Assembly: GCA_947044405.1 (NCBI GenBank)
Contig: CAMRHE010000021.1
Span: 7,052,501 to 7,116,500, forward strand
Direction of reading: 5' to 3'
Source: Leptodactylus fallax
Lineage: Eukaryota > Chordata > Amphibia > Anura > Leptodactylidae
DNA: 64,000 nt
The notes below the pieces were generated by a model that saw only the letters and a list, made by a program, of their open reading frames with translations, made no database searches and had not been told where the DNA came from. The position numbers and the translations under genes are program-made. Positions 31,498 through 42,884 of the stretch are shown here, in pieces. Position 1 is the first letter of the stretch. Every line of letters begins with the position of its first letter.

Positions 31498-32110
31498 TAA
31501 AAAATCACCTTATTCCAACTGAAGATCTCTCCACACTGGTCCATGCCTTCACTACCTCACATCTAGACTACTGTAATACCCTATAAGTAGTAGTCTTCCA
31601 TTACATTGCCTTCAGCTAGTCCAAAATGCTGCAGCGAGGATATTAACCAAACAATCCCAACATGCTACCCTAACCCCCATCCTCTGCTCTCTGCACAGAC
31701 TGTAAAATGGAGAATAACTTTTAAAGTTTCCTTGATGACCTTCAAATCCATAAACATCTTAGGCCCGACTACTTAAAATAAATTCAAAATCTCCAGAATC
31801 CTTGCCGATCTCTCAGATCAGCAGGCACAAATAAACTGTCCATCCCCAGGATCAACCTTAAACGATTTGGACCCTTCTGCCATGCAACCCCCCACTATGG
31901 AACTCATTACCCAAACCAATCAGAGATCTCATCCTTGAACAATTTTAAATCAAGACTCAAAATGCATCTCTTCAGATTGACATTTGCAGATAAATAACAT
32001 CCTTTTTATACATAGGATACTTCAAAGTACTGTTTAGTTAACAGCCAGACTGCTCTTTGATTCTATGTGAGAAAAGCACATTACAAATACTTCTTGTTGT
32101 TGTTATTATA
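31498..32110 (+). mobile_element. L2-like LINE 'a', 3' part
   Basis: It resumes the frame left at 26046: HLIPTEDLSTLVHAFTTSHL, DYCNTL, LVQNAAARILTKQS and later PLWNSLPKPI, ending in a GTT/ATT-rich tail near 32090-32107. Numerous stops show age. Joining it to 25330-26046 gives uninterrupted L2 block order, which supports the nesting order. Confidence 0.7.
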
Positions 32111-32414
32111 TATGGCCAGCTTAAGAGCTCTCAGTGATGATCAGAAAATTATCTGATCACTGAATCAAAGTAGAATCAACAAAATTATATTTCTGTTTAT
32201 AGAAATGGGCAGAAAAATAGTTCCTACTGACTTCAGTAAAAAATAATTATTAATTTATTAAGAAATTATGGAAGCACATGGTTTGTAAGGCTAGATGTGC
32301 TAGTGCCATAACACTGTCCTCGGGTATGCATCAAAAAATGTTGATTCTTTTGGAAAATGTTATGTTAATATATATAATATATTGAGTGTATACCTGAAAA
32401 CCTAACTATATTCA
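32111..32414. other. No gene seen
   Basis: AT-rich intergenic sequence. Confidence 0.45.
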
Positions 32415-32708
32415 AGCAATTTCACAGCTCTTTTCACAGGAAGTCCGCAGAAAGTCTTCTGCTTCAATTATACATATACGGAAAACGCCAGCATTTCCGT
32501 AGATATAATTGACATGCTGCAATTTACAAAAACACAACAGTTTTTGATATGGCAGCATTTCCGCTGCAGATATTTTTCTGCAATGTGTGGATGGGATTAG
32601 CCAGAATCCCACCCACATTGCAGGGACTGTAAAATGCTGCAGTTTTTGCCGCTGTGTTTCTGCTGCACCAAAATCGCGGTAATTACGCAATGTGGGGTCC
32701 TGGCCTTA
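32415..32708 (+). repeat. MITE of the GGCTAAAGCCCCA family, left end lost
   Basis: TTCCGTAGATATAATTGACA, GCAATGTGTGGATGGGAT and the right end GCAATGTGGGGTCCTGGCC match 4897-5210 in order. The left terminal repeat is not recognisable. Confidence 0.7.
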
Positions 32709-33049
32709 AACACATTTTTTAAAAATTTTGTTTTCCTAGTGCTTGATTCAGACTACACTACCTTATGACCAGCAAATATCTAAGAGAAGATTTGTATGAC
32801 AGAGCTAATTTTTGAATTTTGCTATATATAGTTCCGCTGCATATTTTTTTTTATCCCGTGATTGAGAATAGATTCCAAATGTTTTGCAAAAATTACCATT
32901 TCTATTAAATACCAAAAGGAATTCCTAAAAAAATTTTTTCGGGAAAATAAGTGAAGACATCGAAATGACTCTGTGACTGAGCATGCTGAGTTATTCCTGC
33001 CATCAAAGAGGATGGAACCCCTTATGGAGACTCTTATTGCTGTTATGAA

Positions 33050-33312
33050 GTGTTACGTTAAATTCACACTAGCACTGTCTATCTCCTTTCCATTGTTCTT
33101 GTCCGTTGGAGGACCAAACATACTTCTAAAATGGTGGTTACATACAGAGCCTGGCAGACCCTATTGACTATAATGGGGTCCATCGGGTGTCCATTAATTT
33201 AAAACTGAAAGCGGCAGATGAAAAAGCTGTGCGTTCAGGACCTTTCCGTCCGCCTATTTCAGGTGGACAGTGTAACACAATCTCCAGTGCAAATGTGAAG
33301 GTAGCCTTACAC
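33050..33312. repeat. MITE with TTAAATTCACACTAGC / GTGAAGGTAGCCTTA ends
   Basis: The left end TTAAATTCACACTAGCA and right end GCAAATGTGAAGGTAGCCTT form an approximate inverted pair about 260 bp apart. The interior is more GC-rich than the flanks. Class not identified. Confidence 0.5.
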
Positions 33313-33319
33313 AGAAAAT

Positions 33320-33900
33320 GTCTTTATATTCTGGAATGGTTGGGGTAAATATTTAGATTCATGCTTTTCAACGTTATATATTATAGGAGGTTTTCTTTTC
33401 GCACACTCCACCAGTTGCTCAGGCTCTTGCACAAGACCAATTAACTTTTTACACTTGCAGCGATGAAGCTGACACAAATGTGCTCACTAACTGCATCTGT
33501 CATTATTAGGAAGAAAAACAGTCAGATGCAAACACAGAAGGAAATGAGATGCATATATTCAAACAGCTACATAAATAAATTAGTTCAGCTAGACAGATAC
33601 CACACACAGACTAGTCAGCATAGGATAATGAGATTAGCTTATTAAGTGATATAGTTTGACTAATGAGACAGTTAGCCTATCTTCCCATTCATGATAAATG
33701 AACGTCTCCAAGCCCTGCTTATACTTGTTACATAAATATAATGTTTATATGAATGCAAGCTATAAATTGTAATATAATGGCAATGCATAACACAGGCAAT
33801 CCAATAGAATTCAGCAGTGAACAGAATGCTAACAAGATATGCAGCTTTCTCTAACATCATTAATCAAACTGTCCTTGCTATAAAGGCAATATTCACCTTG
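33320..33900. promoter_or_regulatory. Candidate conserved non-coding element (unproven)
   Basis: Non-repetitive sequence with many ATTA/TAAT cores (for example GATAATGAGATTAGCTTATT and AACATCATTAATCAAAC). It carries no transposon ends. Assessed by eye only. Confidence 0.3.
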
Positions 33901-35573
33901 TTGTCTAATTTATTTTTGTTTTTCTCATTTCCATTTTCCTATATGCTAGCTTACTCTTTACAGCCCCATGTAGGAACATAACCAGTGCTGCAGACTTGAA
34001 AAAATAGGTTTGTTTATCAGGATTTTATTGCTAATACTGTAACATGTTTTGTCCCCGAACTGGTTTCTTCTTTGGGACAATACAAAAAGGAAAGCAACAC
34101 GCAGACAGATTCAAAAGCATTTAGGTTACATGCACACGACCCAGTATGCTGCCCAAGGGTGTTCCGATGCTCCATTCCATTCTAATATTTTATAGGAGCT
34201 GTTCTATATATATTGGAACAGGGCACTGGAACAAACTGTGGTACACATGCAGTCTTGTACATGAAGCTTTACTGATGTCAAACAAGGGAGGTAATAGGTC
34301 CATAGTAATATCCAATGTCAATAACTGTTGGCCTGGCTGTGTGTACATGTATACTCAATAGAAGAGGGGAGTAAACTGATGCTAGATACCTCAGATGGCC
34401 ACTTATCTCCCATGAGAACAAAGAATCATGCATGCTGAAATCCAACATGTCTGACCCTTGTCTCTCCTGACATCTGTTCTTTATAGAAAGTTGGGACACC
34501 CATCTACACATTAGATGGTTGGCCATCCCCTTATGGTTGAGCCTGGAAATTTGTGGGTTCATATAAAACCTTAAACACCTTAAAGGGGTGTTAAAAGTAT
34601 TTCTTTCCCCTGCAGAGGCTTAAAACAAAACAAAAAAATATATATGCATACTCACCTCTCTGCTTGGCCAGGGATCCAGTGTAGAGTCTCTGTTTGGCCC
34701 TGGGCTTTGTTGATCTTCTCTCTACACATGAGCAAATCAGCCAATCAGTGGTCGAGCAGTGATGAAGTACTACTGTGCAACCACTGATTCACTGCATTGC
34801 TCATATATTGGATGAAGGTCATTAGCAGGCTGAAGTTCAGGGAAATTGTTTACCCGAACTAAGACTCTCTACTAGATTACTAGTTACATGCTCATATATT
34901 CAAAATTATGAGAGGAAGATCAAGATTAGGGCATGTTATTTTATCTCAAAATCCTCTCCAAAAACTGTCACTGTGGAACCCGTGATGGAAAGCAGAAGCC
35001 AAGGCTTACCTTTCCATCGGGGATTTGCACAAGTGGTTAGCCTTATATACAATGGAGCAAATCCAGTGTGAGGCCTCTTGCTGTAGTTTAAATGGTGGTT
35101 CAGCTGCAGAAATCATGGCAAGATCAAGTACGTAAAATTTTTTCTCAGTGCAAAAAGGAAAAACAATGGGAGGCAGATTCATGGTGGTTTTTGGAGAAAA
35201 TTGGGATGTAGAAGTGGAAGTGGAAGACCACCTCAGATTGCTCTCTAAATTCTGCCATGTGAACATACCCGTAGAGGAAAAGTATCTTGATTTGGGGTCC
35301 ATTTAGTTTTTAGGATCCGTGTCCAAAATAAGGTTGAGTAACTGAATCACATCATCCATTATTTGCTTACTATAACCCTCTTTATCATTTTATTTTTGCA
35401 GACAATTAACATTTTGAGATCTGATATATTGTTAAAATCGGTTTTTACCTTTTTAATGGCAACAACCATATTTCCATAAAAATGATTGAGAACTTCTCAT
35501 TGACCAAATACTAAACAGTACTATAGTTTTAACCTGTAACAATGTATATGCAATTGATACATAACTTCACTTA
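33901..35573. other. No gene; probable degraded repeats
   Basis: 34580-34900 starts TTAAAGGGGTGTTAAAAG and contains the small hairpin AATCAGTGG...CCACTGATT, like a truncated TTAA-type MITE. 34950-35290 (GGATTTGCACAAGTGG to CATGTGAACATACCC) also has a MITE-like texture. No coding signal. Confidence 0.4.
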
Positions 35574-35852
35574 CAGTACCGTTCAATGGTTTTCGGCAGG
35601 TGTGAAAATAATGCTGCAAATTAAGAATGCTTTCTATAATAGAAGTGTTAATAGTTTATTTTTATCAATTAGCAAAATTCAAAGTGAATGAACAAAGAGA
35701 AATCTAAATCAAATCAATATTTGGTGTGACCACTCTTTGGAGGAGAGGTCCTAGAAGTGATGATATGGCCCCCACAATGCCCTGAGCTCAGCATCACCAA
35801 GTCTGTCTGAGAGTTCATGAAGAAACAGTAGAATTTTGGCAAGTCTACATAC

Positions 35853-35990
35853 ACATTAGATCTGTGCTTAGTTCTTCATCATATTTGGAAGAACGTCCCT
35901 GCCAAGTTCCTTCAAAACTTGTGTGCAGGTGTACCTAGAAGAATTGATGCTGTTTTGAAGGCAAAGGTTGGTCACACCAAATACTGCTAA
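35853..35990 (+). pseudogene. C-terminal remnant of a Tc1-type transposase (46 codons)
   Basis: The open frame encodes TLDLCLVLHHIWKNVPAKF, then LCAGVPRRIDAVLKA and VGHTKYC and a stop. This is the last part of a Tc1 transposase; GGHTKY is altered to VGHTKYC. The DDE triad lies in the deleted part. The matching remnant is at 12308-12430. Confidence 0.75.
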
Positions 35991-36084
35991 GTTTTAGATT
36001 TCTTTTTTGTTCATTCCCTTAATGTTGTTAATTGACATAAGCATAAACTTCTATTTTTTAAAGCATTCTCACTTTAGGGTATTT

Positions 36085-36286
36085 TTTTTTCCAAACCCGC
36101 TTGCGACGGTTTTGGAAATCGCAGCATTTCCGTTGCAGGTATTTTTCTGTAGTGCATGGATAGGATTCGTAAATCACACCATGCCAATTATACCTACAGA
36201 AATGCTGCAAGAAAAACCGTGATGTGTTTTACGTCGTGTTTTTTTCCGCAGCCCTTTTTGAATGCGGCTCACTATGTGAAGTCTAA
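36085..36286. repeat. MITE fragment nested in the Tc1-type right end
   Basis: GACGGTTTTGGAAATCGCAG, CATTTCCGTTGCAGGTATTT and CACCATGCCAATTATACCTA match blocks of the 4897 family, partly rearranged. The Tc1-type terminal repeat resumes after 36286. Confidence 0.55.
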
Positions 36287-36305
36287 AGCATTCGCATAGT
36301 ACTGT

Positions 36306-36704
36306 ATTTTTGTTGCTGGTCAAGAAAGTCACATGAGAATAGTATTTCCATTAAAATTTTGCATAAAGGAAAGTATTCCTATATACAGTAACAGTCATGC
36401 TAAAAAATATATGCATGTATTGTTAGCCAATGTCTGAAAGTAAAGAAACCTATTGAATGCCTTTACTTAGTATTTAAGATATTCACACAATTTATTTTTT
36501 AATATTCTGAACCAAATATATAATTCTTGTTAATTTAATGCTTTGTTTATTTAATGCCATAAAAATAGAAAACAGGAAATAGAATAGGAACGCTTCAAAA
36601 ACAGAAACATATAAAAAAAACATAACATCAAGCTATGCAGATGGCTTTGGACACCTGCAAAGCAAAATAGATCAAAGTAATCTGCACCAGCAGATGTTTA
36701 TTGT

Positions 36705-36761
<57 letters not shown>

Positions 36762-36912
36762 ACCTGTGGTGCAATACATATGAAATACTGAGCATCCTAA
36801 CTATCATAGCCTTTTGTATCTGGAGAATGGAGCAAAATAAACTGAAAATATACAGTGACAAATAAGCGAGTTCAACTGTGATAACTGTCATGCTGGTACA
36901 GAAGAAATATAT
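36306..36912. other. No gene; (AT)n microsatellite at 36709-36758
   Basis: AT-rich sequence with a pure AT dinucleotide run of about 50 bp. No coding signal. Confidence 0.7.
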
Positions 36913-37046
36913 TGGGGCAGATTTACTAATAGTAAGTTTTAGACAGTGCAACTTTAGACTAGACAGTCTTAAACAACACTTAATGTCTTAAACTGTGTTG
37001 GATTTATCAAAGTGTCTCTTGCTGTTCGGTAAATCTGACATAGCAT

Positions 37047-37364
37047 TAAGCTAAAGCCCCATGTTATGGAAACGATAGGGCAAAAAATGCTGTGTTTTAC
37101 AGTACCTGCAAAGTGAATGAGATTCTGGTATATCCCATCCACACATTGCAGAAAAAAAAATCCGCAGCGGAAAAGCTGCGTTTTCAAAAACACCCACATT
37201 TTTTGTTTTATAGGTTTAATAAGGGAAGAAAATCCGCTGAGAAAAACTCAGCAAAAACACAATGAAAAACACTGTGGACAAAACTGTAATGTGGAAACTG
37301 TGTTTCCGCTGTGTTTATTTCTGTAGTGTTTTTTAGCTGCGTTTTGCTATGTGGAGCCTTAGCC
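37047..37364 (+). repeat. GGCTAAAGCCCCA-family MITE, full length
   Basis: It runs from TAAGCTAAAGCCCCATG to CTATGTGGAGCCTTAGCC, with inverted ends and the family interior. Confidence 0.75.
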
Positions 37365-37537
37365 GTAGACTGTCTAATCTAACAATGCATCACTTATTAG
37401 TTGGCTTAAAAGTTCTTTGTACAGTTTTGATGCACAGAATTGCAACTTAGACCACAATTCTTTCCTGTGAGGTCATGCCCCTTCCCGCAAGGCTACACCC
37501 CTTTTCACACAAGTTAGAAAAGTGTCTAAAAAGTGTC

Positions 37538-37841
37538 TAAGGCTGGGGCCCCACGTGGCGTTTTACAGTTCCTGAAAAGTGGATGGGATTCTAGGAAAAA
37601 TACGCACAGTGGACAAGCTGCAATTTCCAAAACCGTTGCGCTTTTGGAAATCTTAGCATGTCAATTGTACCTACAGAAACGCCTGTGATTTCCCTATGGG
37701 TATAATTGGAGCAGAAAGTCCGCCAGAGGAAACCTCTGCGGACTTTCTGTGAAAAGCACTGTGGGAAAAACAATCTGTTGCTGCCGCAGTTTTTCCTGCA
37801 GCGCTTTTTTGCTGCGGCCTGCAATGTGGGGCCTTAGCCTA
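37538..37841 (+). repeat. GGCTAAAGCCCCA-family MITE, full length
   Basis: It runs from CTAAGGCTGGGGCCCCACG to CAATGTGGGGCCTTAGCCT. Contains GTATAATTGGAGCAGAAAG and GGAAACCTCTGCGGACTTT as in 4897-5210 but with block orientation inverted. Confidence 0.75.
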
Positions 37842-37935
37842 AAACACTAAACACTAAAACAGCACATTAGGCAGTTTTTGTTACAAATTATGCCAGAATT
37901 CTGGCACATTTTGTTTAATGAATTTTCCCCATTGT

Positions 37936-38293
37936 GACTATATATTGCAGAGTAATTTTCCTGCAGTTAATAGTAACCGTTATCCTAATATTCAACAGAT
38001 ATATCCTTCAATAATGATTATATTCAGGTTGGATCCAGGTCATCGGAGTCAAATTATTATGTGGCATACAACGCCCCTTTTTATTGGGATAGAAAGAGTA
38101 TCTTCTAAAAAATGAGAGTATAGGCAATAAAAATTGCTAAGCTTTATTCTACATTTAAAGGATCCAACTCAGTACCATACAACTCACAAATGAAGCTGAC
38201 ATGATCAGTTAAATGCAAAGGGTTCATCTACTGCAATATATGCTTACCAGCTGATAGCACTGAGTAAAGTTGTGGAAAGCCATCAAATGAATG
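37936..38293. other. No gene seen
   Basis: Intergenic AT-rich sequence. Confidence 0.45.
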
Positions 38294-38393
38294 CAGGGTT
38301 GGACTGGCCCACCGGGGAACCGGTGAATCCACCGTGGGCCCCGAGCCCCGACTATTAGTCCTCATGTCATGGAGGCCCGATCGGGCCCCTGAC
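38294..38393 (+). repeat. Repeat end GGGTTGGACTGGCCCACCGG
   Basis: A GC-rich segment with CCGGTGAATCCACCGTGGGC, unlike its AT-rich left flank; it abuts the hAT-like repeat at 38394. I recall this motif from frog interspersed repeats but could not search. Confidence 0.4.
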
Positions 38394-39055
38394 CAGTGGC
38401 GTAACGATCACGGTCGCAGGGGGTGCGACCGGGCTTGGCGGGGTATGGTGCCTGTGGCCAGCTGGAGATTGTCGGGGCCCCAGACCACTATGATAGCAGT
38501 CGGGGAAAGCCTGGTTCCCCGACCGCTATACATACTGTTATTGGAAAGGGACCCAGGCATATTGCAGGCCCCTTTCCAATAGATGTCAGGGCACCCAGGG
38601 GAGGTGACTGAAAATAATAAATAGATATTCTCACCTCTCCTGGGCACAGCATTCTCTCCGGTGCTCTTCCGTCATTTGACTGAGGCCTGTGATTAGGCCC
38701 CAGCGGTCACATGGGACGCGGCCGCATAATGATGTCAGTGCGCCCCCACATAACCGCTGAGGCCCAATCACAAGCCTCAGCAGCGACTTCGGAAGAGGGC
38801 CTGAAGACACTGAAGACGGCAGGATGGAGCGAGGATGCCAAGGAAAGGTAAGGCAAGGTGAGTATGAATGTTTGTTATTTTTAATCATCTTCCCTGGGCC
38901 TCCGATTATTATACTCTGGGGTCTGAGGAGACCCCAGATTATAATAATAGCACCGAAGCGGGAGGGGGCTGTTGGGAGCTTATAATACAGTGTGGGGGCC
39001 ACTGTAGAGCATATACTACTAGGTGGGGCCACTGTGGAGCATATAATATAATTAT
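38394..39055. mobile_element. hAT-like non-autonomous element (copy C), partial
   Basis: It begins CAGTGGCGTAACGATCACGG like copy A, and contains CTCACCTCTCCTGGGC, AGGTAAGGCAAGGTGAG, the hairpin at 38907-38949 and two or three degenerate GGGGCCACTGTGGAGCATA units. The right end was not resolved. Confidence 0.6.
38907..38949. repeat. hAT-repeat hairpin
   Basis: ATTATACTCTGGGGTCT, a short loop, then AGACCCCAGATTATAAT, with one mismatch in the right arm. Confidence 0.8.
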
Positions 39056-39376
39056 GCTAAGCAACCAATCAGTTCAAGGAATCATTCAGTATATCATTGG
39101 TGCCTGACAGTACAGTATCTCACTCCACAGTCAGATTTATTGTAATCTGGTCAGCCTTTAAGATCCTGTCATGGCTAACCACATGTGGAAGTTCCACAAA
39201 GATGGCTGCTTACTTTCCTGTAACATTAGATATTTTGGTGTGATAACACATTAGAGGAATTCTTTCAGCAATTCACTGTTCTGTTTAGGGTAGAATTTTT
39301 TTGGGTTGTATTATTGCTGCTGTTTCGGTTCTTATCACGATGTAGCGATGGCCATTTTATTTTGCTGAGACTCTAT

Positions 39377-39914
39377 GGGGCAGATTTATTAACCGCATAA
39401 GGACCAGGCTCTTTTCCCTGGTTTAGGACCAAGTACATTTTCAGGTTTTTTCATATGTGCAGTTTTGAGCGCTATAACATTTTCCATTGGGTTACTCAAA
39501 CAATTTTTGCGTCTTTTTTCCCACTCTGTTACGGTAATTTATATGTATGTGATACTTATCGTGTCACTTGGGTCGGGGCAACAATCTGTTATTTATGCTT
39601 AGACATTTGCCCTCTCCATAGGGTCATAATAGAATTGGGGGGGGGGGGGGTATTTTAACATTCCCACATGGAGGACTTTTCTCTCCGCCAATTTCAGTAT
39701 AAAATGGCGGAAACCCCACGGATGTTCGTGGGTAACCACTGTTTTAGCAGTCTCTCTGTCGTTCGGGTCCCCCAGTGGAGACCTGTGCGCAGATGTGAAC
39801 CTAGCCTTAGCTGCCCACAGAAGAATACAAAATGAAAATGAAAGCTGTACTGTGATTGGTTGCTATGGGCAAGTAAGATAGTTTTATTTTTAGACCATTT
39901 TAATAAATCTGCCC
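39377..39914. repeat. Harbinger-like MITE with GGGGCAGATTTATTAA ends
   Basis: The left GGGGCAGATTTATTAA (39377-39392) and right TTAATAAATCTGCCCC are exact reverse complements. They are flanked by TAT on each side (3-bp duplication, as in PIF/Harbinger). Inside are GATTGGTTGCTATGGGC near 39857 and a GGGG run at 39638-39650. Confidence 0.7.
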
Positions 39915-40309
39915 CTATGAATTAAAGTTACACCGCTGAATAAAGAAATAGCTAATTTTTAATCTCTTTGACAGGTTTTCTTTAAAATAGTTTATTTTCT
40001 CTTTATTAGTAGAATTAATAGCCACTAATATCAGTTATCTTGTAATTCTAATCTATTCTTCCCAAATAGCATAAATAAATTTATCATACTCCTGTAACCC
40101 AACAATTATATAAGGCTACTATTGATGATAACAGAATACATGCAATATATCTACATAGCAGGTGCAACGTAATAGTCCTGGGCCTTCAAATGTTATTTTT
40201 CATTAACACAAAATATTATTTTTTCTTTTTATATTGCAGAAGATATTTATAAGGATAAAAACTTAACTAAAATAAACAATTGTAAAAAAATTAAGTAATT
40301 TGCAAGTTA

Positions 40310-40980
40310 CATTTTCTCCAAGCAAAATAATTTAGATTTGTCTTTTACAGCGCAGCTTCTGCATATTTTCCGTTTCTAGAAGTGTTTCATGAGTCCTTCC
40401 TGTTGCATCCCCTAATCATATTACCCACAGTACTCATGACTAAATTTAGAAAGGGTTTTCCATATATTAATTTGATTACTGAGAAAATGCCCCCTCCCAT
40501 CTATTCTGGTAAACTTTGCTTCTGTTTTCACAGTTACCAGCTGTCTGCTAAAGTGTGTTCCTGGAGGACAGCTGAAAATGCATTATCCAGAGATTGTATC
40601 TGGTTTGATTTGCCAGCAGTCAGATCCTGTTGATCTGGTTTCCATTTTAGCCCTCTGTGCTCACAGTTCAAAGAACAGTGAGGGCTGCAAAGAAATTACT
40701 GCCATATTGTTCAATGGGCCACACTGAGCAATATGTAGGATTATAATTAAGAACACATTAGGGGAAACAGTTCACTGGAGATAAGCTGTTTGACTGCATG
40801 CACTTTTTGATGAGGGTTTAGCGCCAATCCTAGAATAAAAAGATTAAATGTTTGTTACCAGTCCTTTTGATCTCCTGGCAGAACATGTGGTAAAGCATAT
40901 TTGAATCAAATTAAAAGCATCCTCAGATAAAAATAACCCTGTTCTCCCAGGCCTATTAAAGCAAAAATGTGCACATATCC
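40310..40980. promoter_or_regulatory. Candidate conserved non-coding element (unproven)
   Basis: About 670 bp of complex sequence without repeats, with blocks such as CTGTCTGCTAAAGTGTGTTC, TGAATCAAATTAAAAGCATC and TTGTTCAATGGGCC. It is followed by an (ATTC)n run at 40993-41014. Judged by eye only. Confidence 0.3.
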
Positions 40981-41563
40981 CTTTCCAACCATCCATTCAT
41001 TCATTCATTCATTCACCAGTTCACCTCAGTAAATACATCAGAACAAATGGCTGCTCTGAGATAAATTATATGGACTGGTTAATCAGGTACAAAACCTAAA
41101 CTGTAGATTATAATAACATAATTATACATACAATACAAATAATACATTTACACCCGCTATATCCCCTTCAGGCACCAGTCTATCATCCAACTATGGTTCT
41201 AATATTTCATAGATGTCTGAGGGCATATTCACATGTCTGTTTTAGCAGGTGTGTATAGTCTGTAATATTCACAGCCTGCATACAAGCTCATTCAAATGTG
41301 TGTTCTTTAGACTGAAGTCTATGTGTCCATGAAAATCACATACAGCACGCTGATTCTATTGCTATACTGTCCATTTTTTATGGATCCAGAGACATTGAAA
41401 AAAATAAAATATTTCTAAAAAGTTTAATTCATTTTTCTAAGACATGAGAAACAAATCAAACATGGATAGCACAAGACCTGAAAATGAGAAGGATCATGTG
41501 CTGTTCATGAATAAAATGAACATCACACTTCTGCCAAAAGTGGAAGTGAAAATAAGACCTTAA

Positions 41564-42249
41564 CCCCTTCCCATGACAGCCATTTTTTGATTTTTGTTTT
41601 TTACTCCCCTCCTTCCAAAAGCCATAACTTTTTAATTTTTTCATTCACAGCACCATATGAGCACTTAATTTTTGTGGGACAAATTGCAGTTTGTAATGGT
41701 ACCATTTAGTATTCCATACAATGCACTGGAAAGCTGGAAAAAAATTCAGAATGGAGTGGAATTAGAGAAAAATTGCATTTGCTCGACTTTCTAATGGGCT
41801 TTGTTTTTCCCTTATTCACTAAGTAGCCAAAATTGCACCTGTGGGTTGGCATGATTACAGGGATACCAAATTTATATATCTATATTTTTACTTTTTTTTT
41901 CCCGCTACGACGTTCACCATATGGAAAAAATACGTTTATAAGTTTATTATGTGTATGTGTTTTAGACTATTTATTTTTATATTTTACCTAAGGAAAGGGG
42001 GAATTCAATTTAAATTTTTATTATTTTTTTTTTATTTTTTACTTTTATTTTTGGCCTCGGCCAGCTTTGACTGAGGTATCATGAGGGATAATGCCCTTGA
42101 TCAGCTCAGGCACTACCATGAGCATTGCCGCCAGTCTCCTCTGTATAATATAATACAGCGGAGACCCGGTGGCCACTTGGCTCTTGAGCGGCCACCATGT
42201 TTCGACACCCAACATCCACCATAATAGTATGTCAGATGTCGAAAAAGGT
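41564..42249 (+). repeat. TTAACCCCTT-type element, plus copy
   Basis: Left TTAA at 41560-41563 is followed by CCCCTTCCCATGACAGCC, and a second TTAA lies at 42250-42253. Family blocks CATAACTTTTTAATTTTTTC, CTGGAAAAAAATTCAGAATG and CGCTACGACGTTCACCATAT occur in the same order as in 56681-57539. The right terminal repeat is degraded. No transposase. Confidence 0.65.
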
Positions 42250-42253
42250 TTAA

Positions 42254-42884
42254 AGGAAGTCTGTAAATGAGACCCAGCAGACGTAGTCGCTGTTGAACAG
42301 GCTATGCTTGCAGCACAGTTTTCTTAGTAGGTTTCTTACAGTCACAGAGTAACATGGAGGCACAATTAACTTACAGAAAGCAGTATCTAAACATTTGGAC
42401 ACTCTACAAACATGGACAGAAGTGCTGTCTGATTTTCATTCTGTCCTCTAGTTGTCTGACCGTTTCTACCATGGAAAATCTGGGGCTACCCCTGGGACTT
42501 GGTCTTTCCTCTTAGCCACTATTGGGGAAATGTAGAGCATGTTTCAGCCATGGATACCAGGATTCCTCATTTATGAAGCAGTGGGGATATTCAGTTACAA
42601 AATATGCAATAGGGTGCAATGACATGGGACTGCCTGTTTTAACCTAACTACTACTAGGTAATCTGGACAGCTTAAGGTGCAAGCTATTGCCCCCAACTAC
42701 AGCTAGTTACCAACTAACTGAAACAGACCCAAAGGCTTGCAAAAGAAATGAGGCTGTCTGGAAATGGTTAACTCAGAGCAGTACACAGCAGCACAGGAAA
42801 TTTTTCAGTGAGATTTTCCTGTGTTTAGTTGCGATTCTGCAATGTGGGACCTTAGCCTAAAGCATGTTATTCATCAATGCAAGA
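42254..42884. other. No gene; MITE remnant at the right
   Basis: GCGATTCTGCAATGTGGGAC followed by CTTAGCCTAAAGC at 42833-42864 is a right terminus of the GGCTAAAGCCCCA family; the rest of that copy is unclear. Confidence 0.45.

Larger units (their letters stand above)
35574..36304 (+). mobile_element. Internally deleted Tc1-type element with a MITE in its right end
   Basis: TA at 35572-35573 precedes CAGTACCGTTCAATGG. The right end CGCATAGTACTG precedes TA at 36305-36306. Same family as 12178-12657. Near 36085 the right terminal repeat is broken by a GGCTAAAGCCCCA-type MITE fragment (to about 36286). Confidence 0.65.
36913..37935. repeat. Harbinger-like MITE split by two nested MITEs
   Basis: The left end ATTGGGGCAGATTTACTAAT and right end TTAATGAATTTTCCCCATT form an imperfect inverted pair. 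Two GGCTAAAGCCCCA-family copies (37047-37364 and 37538-37841) lie inside. Ends of GGGGCAGATTTATTAA type are common on amphibian Harbinger-like MITEs (recalled, not searched). Confidence 0.5.

Noticed and set aside
33985..34100. GTTTTGTCCCCGAACTGG segment considered as another Penelope-like end with a hammerhead
   Set aside because: No CTGANGA or GAAA core is present on either strand.
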